From contig CM082596.2 in NCBI GenBank assembly GCA_040954595.2, positions 2,790,001 through 2,854,000 of the forward strand: 64,000 nucleotides of DNA, given 5' to 3'. Made by a program: the position numbers and the translations under genes. Position 1 is the stretch's first letter. Each line of letters begins with the position of its first letter. Below are positions 28,001 to 39,400 of this stretch, piece after piece. Source of the DNA: Balanoglossus misakiensis. Lineage: Eukaryota > Hemichordata. The notes below the pieces were generated by a model. The model made no database searches. It worked only from the letters and a program-made list of their open reading frames with translations, and was not told the origin of the DNA.

Positions 28001-29160
28001 GATCTGACCTCATCCATCCACAGGTGCATGAAACTCTTGCCAGTTTTATTTTTATCGCTTCGGTTTTCTATTTTTTTAGAATATTGGCGAAAATGTCACT
28101 GAAGATCAGCTAAGGGATATGATGAACGAAGTAGATTGTAACAAGAATGGACAAATCGAAAAAGATGAATTCTTGCAGGTCTCTTTAACATTTCTTTCTT
28201 CTTTTTCTGTCTTAATTTTGTGAATGCTTCTGTCCTGTCATCTCTCTCTTCCTCATAAGGTGAGCAGCACCGCCATAACAAGAGTAAAAGTTTGCCTCTG
28301 ATTGGTTGAAAATAATAGCAATCCCACCATCAGCCAATCAGATTTATTGTTCTTTATAAAACAGCACAGAATGCTTCCATCTTGACATTCTGTGTCAGAC
28401 TTCCCTGCCGATTTCCGTCTTTCTGTTTCTATCTATCAGTTGGCAGTATAAAACAAAACAATTAGTCATGCCATGAAAGTATGCGTTTCAGAAAAAAGCA
28501 AGATAAGTTTGAAAAAAAAACACTTGCAAACTTTTAACAACACCACAAACTCTCAACAGACTTACCGGTACCTTATTCTGTTGGTCTAACCTTCCTACCC
28601 ATGTACATGTATCTGTGTTGTCTAACCTTTATTTATTATTACAATGAGGCTAATCATGACGGTCATGTAGTGATGAGCACCAAACACACCATAGTACTGA
28701 GAAACCATTCACTTGTAACAAGCATGCCATGTTTATGCACACATTGACAACTTGATGTCATTTACCTCAAGTCTGTTAGTTTGGCACCCAAGAGCATGGC
28801 ATGTTTTGTTACAGTACAGTACATCATGTCCTAGTCTAAATAAAATCAACAGTTTTTCATGCTGAGGCTTGATTTTGTCCACTGTATGTATTATAACATT
28901 TCCAAAAACATTGATTATATTACAATTATTTTTAAAAATTCACTGTTTCCGTTTTGAAAATGTACTGTTCGAAATTTCATGATGTCAACTCTGAATGAGG
29001 AAGGTGAGTGACTTCTGTAATGTTGTTTCTTCTTGGACAGCTCATGAGCGCCCTGAAAACTGGAGCCCTTGCCCACAGCCGCCTCGGAACAGCGATCGCT
29101 CTCGGTGAACAAAAACAGAGAGTGGTCATCTCTACGGAGCGCAGTGGTGGTGGTGTGTAA
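13713..29160 (+). CDS. GPD2: Mitochondrial FAD-dependent glycerol-3-phosphate dehydrogenase, 15 coding exons, complete
   Basis: Oxidises sn-glycerol 3-phosphate to dihydroxyacetone phosphate on the outer face of the inner mitochondrial membrane and passes electrons through FAD to ubiquinone (known for the family). Exons: 13713-13817, 14423-14594, 14915-15039, 18199-18296, 24184-24347, 24645-24806, 25007-25151, 25294-25487, 25657-25791, 25905-26083, 26242-26373, 26542-26700, 26881-27066, 28080-28178, 29041-29160. They sum to 2175 nt, 724 aa plus stop; human GPD2 is 727 aa. All junction phases agree. Visible: a basic then hydrophobic N-terminus (residues 1-30), the FAD dinucleotide motif GGGATGCG (77-84), the SSGTSSRSTKLIHGGVRYL block in exon 3, and two C-terminal EF-hands. 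The first EF-hand loop (exon 13) is degenerate; the second (671-682, DCNKNGQIEKDE) is canonical, implying calcium regulation as in animal GPD2. Odd points: a (CT)n microsatellite serves as the exon 7 polypyrimidine tract, and exon 14 has a weak donor (GTCTCT). Introns 3 and 4 are the longest (3.2 and 5.9 kb). Confidence 0.97.
18183..18196 (+). promoter_or_regulatory. Perfect RFX X-box consensus overlapping the GPD2 exon 4 acceptor region
   Basis: GTTTCCATGGCAAC matches the 14-base RFX consensus RYYNYYATRRNRAC at every position. It lies immediately before the AG of the exon 4 splice acceptor (exon starts 18199), so it may be a chance match within splice-site sequence. GPD2 is not known as a ciliary gene. 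Confidence 0.3.
19045..19110. repeat. TATG/TG-rich simple repeat in GPD2 intron 4
   Basis: Five TATG units followed by TG-rich sequence. Confidence 0.75.
24934..25003 (+). repeat. (CT)n microsatellite forming the polypyrimidine tract of GPD2 intron 6
   Basis: About 70 bases of CT dinucleotide, with one TT interruption near the start, end directly at the CCAG acceptor of GPD2 exon 7 (exon starts 25007). The repeat therefore appears to serve as the polypyrimidine tract, and its length variation could influence splicing. Confidence 0.85.
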
Positions 29161-30897
29161 GGACCAAGCCGGCCAAAAAACCAACATTCCTGACTTGAAG
29201 TGAAGTGAAGTGAATATAAACAGACAAATGCAATGCACTTGGTATATTTAATGTTTGAGGAGAGTTTTATATTTCAACTGTGTTTACTTCTTCTCTCTTA
29301 TTTTCAACGCCAACACTGTCAAGGTGAAATAATTTAACATTACCCGACTGATGGTTTAAAGTACTACACCATTATGCAAGATTGACCATTGTGACACTGG
29401 GTCTCAGATTATATTAATTTAGTACCTTTCTACTCTCCAAATCTGTCACTGTTTAAAGTCAAAATACCAAAAGTTGCTCATGGTATCATAAACTTTTGAG
29501 TGTGAGTGTCTAATCTTTACTAGTGTTTTTCCATTATTAAATACCATTTCTTTATTTAAATATAGCAATATTTTACTTAAAAGGTTTAGTGCAAATTCAT
29601 GAAAGAGTGCAAATTTTTTAACAAAACTTTTGTTTGAAAATGTTTCAGGGTATTGAGAGTAGGAATGATTTTAAGCTGACGTTGCTGTACATAACCCATT
29701 AGGATAGAAGAATTATATTATAATGTTACCGCAGATTTTTTTCTTAGTATGTGGTGGAGGCCCAAACATTTTGTGTTCATAAGTTGAGGCAAATTTTGAT
29801 TGACCAAAGCATGAAATCATAACGAAATAACTATACCGGTACTCTGCCCTGCCTTTCTGACAAGTTTGCCACTTGCAAAAAAACTTGCCGAATATTGTGT
29901 GTTCTGACACTGCCTGTGTCTAGCACATGAATATTTACTTTTGTTTTGTTGCGCTTTCTTTTCTGTGAAGTTTGGAATTGTCGTACCTTTGAAATGTGGC
30001 TCAGGGAAAACATTTCATGTGTATTTAATATGTTTTGTTTTTTATGTTTTTATTTCACTTGCCAAGTGTGTGTACGTCTGTCCGTTTGTATGTCTGTAAA
30101 CCAGTTCATGGTTTTCTGCAGATTGCAGTCTGCCCTCTAAGTGATATGTACATGTCTACGATAAAAACTTGTGTTCCAACCTTCCCGTCCAACCTAACCA
30201 GGAAGCTTATCTTACCAACGATGTGGTAAACCCCCCTTTGCCAATTTGGTTTCATCCAACTTCATTGTTGGTCATTGTAAAGTGGGACATGTACATGCAG
30301 AGAGATAGGTGACAGGGTTGTTTTTTTTTAACAGATGTACATAAAATTAACAGATGGAAGAGGGGGGAATTACCTTGAGGCCTGCCCCTTTTGTTTAATA
30401 TTGATAGCACCAGTCATTTCAGCATGATGTAGAGTAACCCAACAAATGGTAGTGCGCTACTAGTGGCCAAACACCAATAATGATAGACTTGAATACTAAA
30501 TTTAGCCAAGAATTTGATCTTGAGTATTTTTGTTGTGCCTTAGAATGTATTGGCAAAATCTCACTTCATTATGATTACATATAGTGCAGTCATTTTCGCA
30601 TCTTTAGGATCATACACTTCATTGAGAGGTTTCTTTTTATACGTTATTAAACTGTAAAAATGTCAACTTTTGTATTCAGTTTTCAAGAAATGTCTCATCT
30701 TCAACTGTCTTACATACTATATTAAAAAACTGAAAAGATGTATATTCTGTCTGTATGTCTTTCTGTCCAAGACTATTTCCTTCAATAACTACAACACACA
30801 AATATCGATACCATTTTACTAAAATGTTTATTCCACTTTGCTCAATGCACTTTGCATGTGCATCAAAATAACAAATACATTTTAAAGTTTATCGTTC
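29161..30897. other. GPD2 3' flank / 3' UTR and convergent gap to SEC61B
   Basis: AT-rich non-coding sequence follows the GPD2 stop. Candidate plus-strand poly(A) signals of the ATTAAA type lie at 29536 and 30721; I cannot say which is used. The SEC61B poly(A) signal on the other strand is at 30898-30903, so the two genes are tail to tail with closely spaced or overlapping 3' ends. No other gene is visible. Confidence 0.5.
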
Positions 30898-30903
30898 TTT
30901 ATT
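30898..30903 (-). terminator. SEC61B: Candidate SEC61B polyadenylation signal
   Basis: The minus strand reads AATAAA here, about 110 nt downstream of the SEC61B stop codon. That is a plausible position for the cleavage signal of a short 3' UTR. Confidence 0.6.
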
Positions 30904-31014
30904 TTTTAAAGACTTAAAAAGTGAACAGTGGTGTAGAACAGCATTTTTTTTCTGTCATCACAAATTATATTCCATGATCCAGTGTCATTGTTGTGGTTGT
31001 CCGTTCTGGTCCTC

Positions 31015-32409
<1,395 letters not shown>

Positions 32410-32434
32410 CTTGAATCTTCCGTGGAGTGAAATA

Positions 32435-32447
32435 GGAAGTGACGTCA
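32435..32447. promoter_or_regulatory. Composite ETS/CRE element in the SEC61B / kinesin-tail shared promoter
   Basis: GGAAGTGACGTCA joins an ETS core (GGAA) to a full palindromic CRE (TGACGTCA, 32440-32447). This composite is common in animal housekeeping promoters. It lies 26-38 bases upstream of the SEC61B ATG and about 0.9 kb upstream of the divergent kinesin-tail start. Family knowledge suggests CREB/ATF and ETS binding; ATF-type control would suit an ER translocon gene. Its use is inferred. Confidence 0.6.
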
Positions 32448-32631
32448 GCTGTAAACCTGAGACATGACCTCTGTGTGAGGGCGCTGTAAAGGGTCACCTT
32501 TGCCAACTTTTCCCAGCTGTAATAAAACTTTCAATGCCAATTTCACGTAATTTAACGAGCTATTCATGACATGACTTGTAAGTTGCCAAGCTGTCAGCAC
32601 CATGTAAACGCCGTTGCATGGAGAGACGTTG

Positions 32632-32637
32632 GTAAGT
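32632..32637 (+). other. Candidate 5' UTR splice donor of the kinesin-tail gene
   Basis: GTAAGT directly after ACGTTG is a consensus donor on the plus strand, between the divergent SEC61B and kinesin-tail starts. An acceptor (ATGAAACAG) ends at 33311, 48 bases before the kinesin-tail ATG. The pair would make a 5' UTR intron and put the transcription start close to that of SEC61B. No transcript evidence is available. Confidence 0.35.
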
Positions 32638-33359
32638 TCAACGCTTCGATGTTTAGCTTTGAAACAAACGATAGCGTCGGTCGAGATAATGTGGTAACCA
32701 TGACAGCCAAAACGCCGTTGCTCATTTGTCTTCTTATTAATAATTGATTTGACAACGTGTGAATTTGTCGCCTACTCTGAAAACGAACATACCAATTAGT
32801 TTATCAATGGGTTGCCTTGATTAACTTGTGGTTCAGTAATAGGTTTTGCAGTCCTGATGGAAATAGTGCAGGCCATTATTTCTTCTTCCAAGTTGTGCAT
32901 TTATCCACAGGCAGGGCTTACACAACCACAAAGGGGTCTTTAGGATTGCACCAATTTAGCTATGTTAGAATTCCTATCCTGAATTCAACAGCAAAATGGA
33001 AAGCTCTGGGGCAAATGCATGGCTTCTGACACCCCACATACCAGACAATGGGAAATTCGAGTGTGACTTTTTGATCCATTATACTTACATGAAAAACACT
33101 CTTTGCTTCCTATACTTGTACTTTTTGTAAGTTTTTTTTCTTTTTGATATATTTTAATCATCAAACTCAAGTGTCTTTAGTGAATAAAGTGACTTGGTAA
33201 TTACTGATTAGTCATTCTGAACTAAACCATGATTTACAACCTGGCAAATGGCCAATAATGGACAGCCATTTTCTGCTCTCTGAATCTGTGCCACTTTACC
33301 CCATGAAACAGGAGTGGCAATTGAGATCCTGAACACTGGAACAGAAGCAAGGCAGAAGA

Positions 33360-34957
33360 ATGGCAAGCGAGTATACTTTGAACAGTCAGCCACTGCCTCG
33401 GCGGGCCAGCGCACTTTCAACAAGATCACACTTGGAATCCCCGATGACGAGTTTCCGGACGGAATCTGGGAGAGAAAGTGAACTCAGCATTACGATCACA
33501 GAGAGATCAAATTCCCCGCCGACAAGAAGTCAAGCTTTTGAAATATTCAAACGTGGAAAAGGAAGTGAAATAAATAAGGTCTTCATAGATAATAAAGGTG
33601 AGGAGATGATATATTAAGATTTATGTGTGTGGGATGAACTTTACACTCAAGCCTCGATGACATAAAAGACTAATTACTGTGAACAAGTCCCTCAAAGAAT
33701 TTTCCATTTCTTTGTAGAAATACTGTACTCTAAGAAAACGGAGTACAGATACCTTGCCAAGATAATAAATGGTACCAAGAGAGCCATCGATGAGACAAAA
33801 GTGAACCTTGAAAAGTCAAGAAAAGAAAGACTTGAAAAAGGTTGGTTGCATAACTATTTTTAGTGAAATAATATAGCCGTAAAACTCACACCATTTTTTT
33901 CTTCACATAACGTCCCTCTTCACTTACATTGCTGCAGGAGAATTCGCAGATGAACATGGAGAGGTTATCGAGGAAGAAGAATATTTGTTGATGACAAAGC
34001 TGAAGGAACTGAAAATGTCATACAGGGGAGATTATGAAGACCTGCAGAAAATCAAAGTTGAAATCGACTATTGCCAGAAACAGGTCAACCAGTGTAGGGA
34101 GAAACTAGTGAATGGTGAGTGGTTGCCATGGTGTGGCTATCTGTAAACAAAGTGATTACTGTGGTATCTCAAATGTTGTCATCTTTGAACTGCATGTAAA
34201 TCAGAAATAACTTTACAGGTTTTTACAGTATAGTCTTGGGAGTCGGAATGATATTAATTTTGTAAATTCTCTGTTTTTTTGCGACAGCGTTTGAGGTCTG
34301 GTATGCGGATGATTTTCAGATGTGTTATAGTCTCTCTGAGCTTGAAATGAGTGGCAGAGAAAGTGAAATAAGGTGTGATACGAGCTGTAGTTGTGGCAAG
34401 CAACATCAGACAACAGTGAGTAGCCTAATACATTTCTTCTTCAGTGCAGAGCGCCCTCATGTGTGGTGTCTCCCTCAGTCCTTTTGTTTGAGGGGTGTAC
34501 ATTCTGAGCAAGCACAGCAGTGAAACTTTTACACAGCATAAATGCAATGTTTGGTGTGCATATCAGACATGCATAATACTATTAACACACTCTCCCATTG
34601 TTTCTTTCAAAGCCCGAAGATGAAACAGAGAAATTTGAAAGATTACAAGAAGAACTGTCGACAGGAGATTCTGAAGCAATGCCATTCCTGACAGCGAAGT
34701 CGAGGACAGAAAAACGGGTGAGGACACGAAAATCATTTTGAATGATATTAATAGGACATCGTTCTTGTACAGGTAGCAGATAAGACACTGTCTTTCTTGT
34801 ACGTGCTTGTGAGTTCTGAAGTTCTATTTTTCCTAATTTTGTCTTTCAGCACAGTCACAAAGGGTCTATTTCACTGCCACAGAATCCCCACGTGAGGTCG
34901 AAAACGCCCAAAAATTCTCTTACCTCGAAACCAGGGAAAAAGTCGAAGAAGCCGTGA
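33360..34957 (+). CDS. Motor-less kinesin-9 (KIF6/KIF9) tail-like coiled-coil protein, 6 exons
   Basis: Exons 33360-33597, 33718-33840, 33938-34114, 34288-34415, 34613-34717, 34850-34957 join in consistent phases to 879 nt, 292 aa. The first 55 residues are Ser/Thr/Arg-rich and look disordered. Residues 59-66 (AFEIFKRG), a linker with IDNK, a charged helical stretch (about 80-175, with LKELKMSYRGDYEDLQKIKVEI) and AFEVWY (180-185) match, in the same order, the conserved C-terminal tail of KIF6 and KIF9, which in those kinesins has AFEIF..., LKALKVEIEHL and FE.WY. The end is basic (GKKSKKP). No P-loop or other motor sequence lies upstream: the ATG is preceded in frame by a stop at 33330, and SEC61B on the opposite strand begins at 32409. 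KIF6/9 proteins act in the axonemal central apparatus, so a ciliary structural or regulatory role is inferred, not shown. It could instead be a partner that dimerises with KIF6/9. The family match is from memory and needs a profile search. Confidence 0.8.
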
Positions 34958-35128
34958 GACTGTCAATGTGATTGGCGCGTACAACTCACCATGATTGTTC
35001 ATAAGTAAGGTGTGTGCTGATTGGATGAAAAAATAACCATCACCAGGGCTAATGTTTAGTCAGCCAATATCTTTTGTCCTTACTACTACCCGACCAAGCT
35101 TGTATCAAGTGTGAACATTGAAAATGCA

Positions 35129-35134
35129 AATAAA
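35129..35134 (+). terminator. Candidate polyadenylation signal of the kinesin-tail gene
   Basis: AATAAA lies about 170 nt after the stop codon at 34957, the first canonical signal downstream of the gene. Confidence 0.55.
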
Positions 35135-36405
35135 TCCAGTTAATTCTTATCCTATAAGGACCATCTACACTTAAATGATTTGTATCAAGCTGTTCGATTT
35201 TCATCTTAAAGGTGAAAAAAAGTGATCAGGTAAAATTAAATTCATGTTGAAAAATGAATGAAAATTCCGAAATGAAAAACAACTTCTGAAGTGCCAACAT
35301 TTGTACTTGCAATGCAATAATGTGTGAAAATTTGGATTGTGGATATAGTTATGCACATTACTTTGATACGAGTTCTATTTTTGTGACTTTTTCTGTGAAT
35401 CTTTTATGAGTGGCTATTATATTGTGTTTGTTTTTTTACTGCATTTTACATGAGTGGAAACTTCATTTACACAAAAACACTTCAAAGTTATATTTATTTT
35501 TTCAGGCACCAATTGTACTTTTCAAGTAGAAAAAAATATTTACTCTAAAGTATATGCCAGTGTGGTCGTTATTTTTATCTGGTCCTCAGATTTCTGTAAG
35601 GGGTAGAACAATGTCAGACCGTCTTCTCCAACCAAGATCTGTCAATGCAGGCATTGTTGATAGTGGAGGGTCTGCAGATTTGCCCTCAACAACATTTGCG
35701 TCAGATTCTTTGTTTTCCAAATTATTCCAGATCCCACTTACCTGTTTGGGAGGCCTTCAAAGAAGACTTGTCCTTAGTAATATAGATCAACATCACACTT
35801 GCTACATAAAATGGGCTCAACACAACTTTATTGCTATCTCCCTTGTATGTGGTTGATATTTCCGCAAAAAAGTAAATTAACACACACTCACATGACAAAA
35901 TATGAGAAACTAAATCCACGAAAAAAATCATGGATTGGATAAATGGCGTTTATTCAGATCAAGCCACAAAGCAAATGGTATTGTGCAAGCGACAAAAGTC
36001 AAAACTGATATTAAATATAACAGCAAGCCATCAGCTTCCCCCTAACTCAAGTGTTATGGAAGAGAATGTCTATCTGTAAACATTTTACGTCTGATTAGAA
36101 CCCTGTCTGAAGAAAAGTACAGTAAGTCTGATATGTACAAACACACTTTTGATATCAACTTATTTTCTCCAAAAGATGTGGTTGTTAAACTTGGGAAAAC
36201 TGGTAAATATCTGCAAAAGTGTAGATACGCGGTACAAATACTTGGATTCGAGAAGTGCTACTTATCCTGCAAGTTTGTAGTTTTTCGCGTATCCATCGAA
36301 TGGTTCGTTTCTGTCGTTCACGATTAAACAAAAGAGATTATGTCTTCGTTTGCTGATCCCTGTAAACGAGAGAACACAAAGAACACGTGTAATACAACGA
36401 TCATA
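35135..36405. other. Intergenic / 3' UTR gap between the convergent kinesin-tail and LDLa genes
   Basis: AT-rich sequence with no recognisable gene. Minus-strand AATAAA signals at 35949-35954 and 35827-35832 are candidates for the 3' end of the LDLa gene, 450-580 nt past its stop codon. Confidence 0.45.
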
Positions 36406-39400
36406 TCACGTTGCTGATGAAGTGTTACGGCCAGGACGCTGTGAGTTTGTGAAAACTGCTGGAACAAGAATAGGTGTTTGAATGCATTCCCGCCAATACA
36501 GGCAGTGGTCAACACTCACCGAGTCTCTACCAGCAATGTCACAGAATGCTTCATCGCTGCCATCTACACAGTGAACTTCGCCATCACACAGCTGCCATTC
36601 AGCATATATACATTGGGTGTTACTGCTACATTTCACCATTCCCTCTGGACACTCGTAATTTTCTAGAGAAAAATTATATTATCTGTTGAAAATACGATAT
36701 TATGTGCGCAACACTGTCTTGTAAAAGTATATTTTTGCACAAATTATTTTGGTTATCTTTTCAAAAGTTGTACATTTATACAGAGAACTGTCAACTGACT
36801 TTTAAAAAATCTTTCTCAAAAAGACGCCCAAGGAAACCATTTCTTACCACAGTCCCATTCGTCGCTGCCATCACTACAAGCTCTCTTTCCGTCGCATCGT
36901 AATTTGTTCAGAAAACATTGTTTTCCGTTGGCACACTTTGTGGTCACGCCATCCAGACAGAGCGTCCAGTCGAGGTCCTGATCGTTTCCTGAATTTGTCA
37001 GACGTAAAAAAGAACAGCGGAATAAGTTCGTTACTCAAAAAGACAACCCTTTTAATCATCAACTAAAACTAAGACTTTGACAGTACACATACTAACTGTC
37101 TTCCTCCAAGAGTTCCAGAGGACAGAAATTAATATTTGATATATGCGCACCCTAAACTGTTACTTAGAACAACGTGAGAAAACACGTTTTGTCTGATATG
37201 TCTGTTGGTAGATGCCAATTAAACTCTCTGGTCGCCACCATAAGAAGAGGGATTCTACACGTACCACAGCCTAGTTCATCACTTCCATCTGCGCAGAATT
37301 TCTTGGAATCACAGATCCAGGAACTGTTGATACATTGTTTCCCGTCATTGCACTTCTGCCAGTTTGGTTCACACTCGTACGCATCTGATGAGAAGAGAAA
37401 AAAAAATGATCTCCATGGCGCAATCAGTTCACGCACTGGCGTTGAACTGGTCAAAATCTCGTGGTATACCATCAATGGAAGTGTTTTATTGCTAATCCTA
37501 ATAGTAATATTCCAATATTCTTTGAAATTTGGCACGTATAGTCTGGTTCCCTACCCCCTTTCGAACGCTGCTGGCGCTAAGCGCAGCGCAGCGCAGCTAG
37601 CGGCGGGAATAGGACAGGTGAACAGACTAGACATGCAGATCGCGTATCGTGTACTGCACCTGTTCGCTTCCAAAAGACTTGTGGACAACAAAGGGATTGT
37701 GGTACAACCATGCATGAGACGAAGATGGAATAACGTGTTTTCCCAAGTGGACATCCTCAAAATATGGCCGTTTGTTTTGGACTGAATATTGTTTAGTACA
37801 AGTGACTCAGTTCGCGGTAAATCGACGGGACATGGACAGTTTCAGTAGGCCTGCAAGTTGGAACTTTGGAAGCCTTAGGACGACTTTCACACTCGTATCC
37901 TTATATAATAATTATATAATTTCGGAAGAGGACTCGGTAAGTTTAATATTTTCTTCCGCGAGCATTATTTTTCATGGCTTGCATGGTTTATGATGCTTGT
38001 ACGCTACGCGCGCTGCAGGTGGAGTCAATGTTGACATGTCCATCACACTGCAGTTTTTACATGATCACGTTCGCGTTTCGGCTTTGTGGTTAAAATTATA
38101 GAGTGTCCATTGCTGTAGTCAGATTCTGGACATTCATAAACAGAGTATCGTCTTCCTGGACCACCGATGAGATACGCTTGCATTGCTCGAAGGTTTTGTT
38201 TATCGGTCGCGTTTGCAGCAGACGACATTTTGTTACGTCACAACGCGTCGCCAAAATGGAGGCTTGTGTGCGCCCGGCGCCCAGGCGCTGCACGCGTCTC
38301 GACCAATCAGATCGCGCTGTTTCCACCATCACTACACACACTGGTAAAATAATACTTTTCTATGACTTGACTGCATTGTACTTTTGTCAATAACTTGCAC
38401 AACCATATATACTGTGGCAGCTCATGAAACTTGTGATGACAACTCGAGTGTGGAATAATTTGATAACAGCCTAAAGTACATGTAGAAGAAACGTAGTCAT
38501 TCGCAATATCACACAAATATTCTGTTCCACTGGAATTTCCAGTAAAGGGGGCCCCTTGGTCTGCATGGTGTTTCAACTTACGACAGTTTATTTCGTCTGA
38601 TCCGGTAGCACAGTCCACTACGCCATCACACGTCCATTTTTTCTCATAGCACTGTCTGTCGTCATCGCATTTCACCATACCTGGGGGACACGTCATTTCT
38701 TCTGAAGCAAAACAAAATTTAAACTTCTAGATACTGCCTCGGTATACCCATCACTCTTGTATTCAAGAGAACAAACGTCGAAAAGTGAAAGTTACTCGTT
38801 CTGTACATTATATTCACAGTGCTGGTGCTTTAAATCTGCCAATTGGTGGCGCCATGTATATTGTAACATATCAACCATTATGACGAGAAAACACCGATGC
38901 AGCAAACACGCCTTGGTAGCTGCTCATCAGCCTTAACCATTGTTATATGAGTATAAGCAAGATGTACCATTCGGTTAATCGGCTTCTAGAAGGATACATG
39001 GGTGGGTTTACATATACACGTCAAACAGAGTTAGATTTCAATGTGCCCGCGGGCATCTTCGATAAACCGGATTTGTTTTTCTCTTGGGGTTAGAACGTAC
39101 TTGCTCATGTGGGTAGTCAAAATGTTATATTTCAGAAGTAAACTCCCTAGCGTACATTATCTTTGAATTTCAACTGTAATAAGTCAGTTTCAATATTTTC
39201 GTTTACCCACGAGATGCCAATGAAACACACAACAGTATTAATTTATAGCTAACATATACAATTTAGCCCAAGTATTTCTGTCATAAATACTAATACTGCG
39301 TTCTCCATTAAGAACCGCGTGTATTACCAGTATCAGAAAAACAACCCGCGCCCCCGTTTGTGGCCAGGGGGCGCTATCACACTCACCACATGTTTTGGTA

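Noticed and set aside
33360-34957. Idea that the kinesin-tail gene is a pseudogene fragment of KIF6/KIF9
   Set aside because: Six exons with intact frame, matching phases, good splice signals and a nearby AATAAA argue for a functional gene.
37174-37785. 203-codon plus-strand open frame
   Set aside because: It runs antisense across the exon 37265-37384 of the LDLa gene, whose six-cysteine module and splice phases are clear; the remainder is intron with no recognisable motif.
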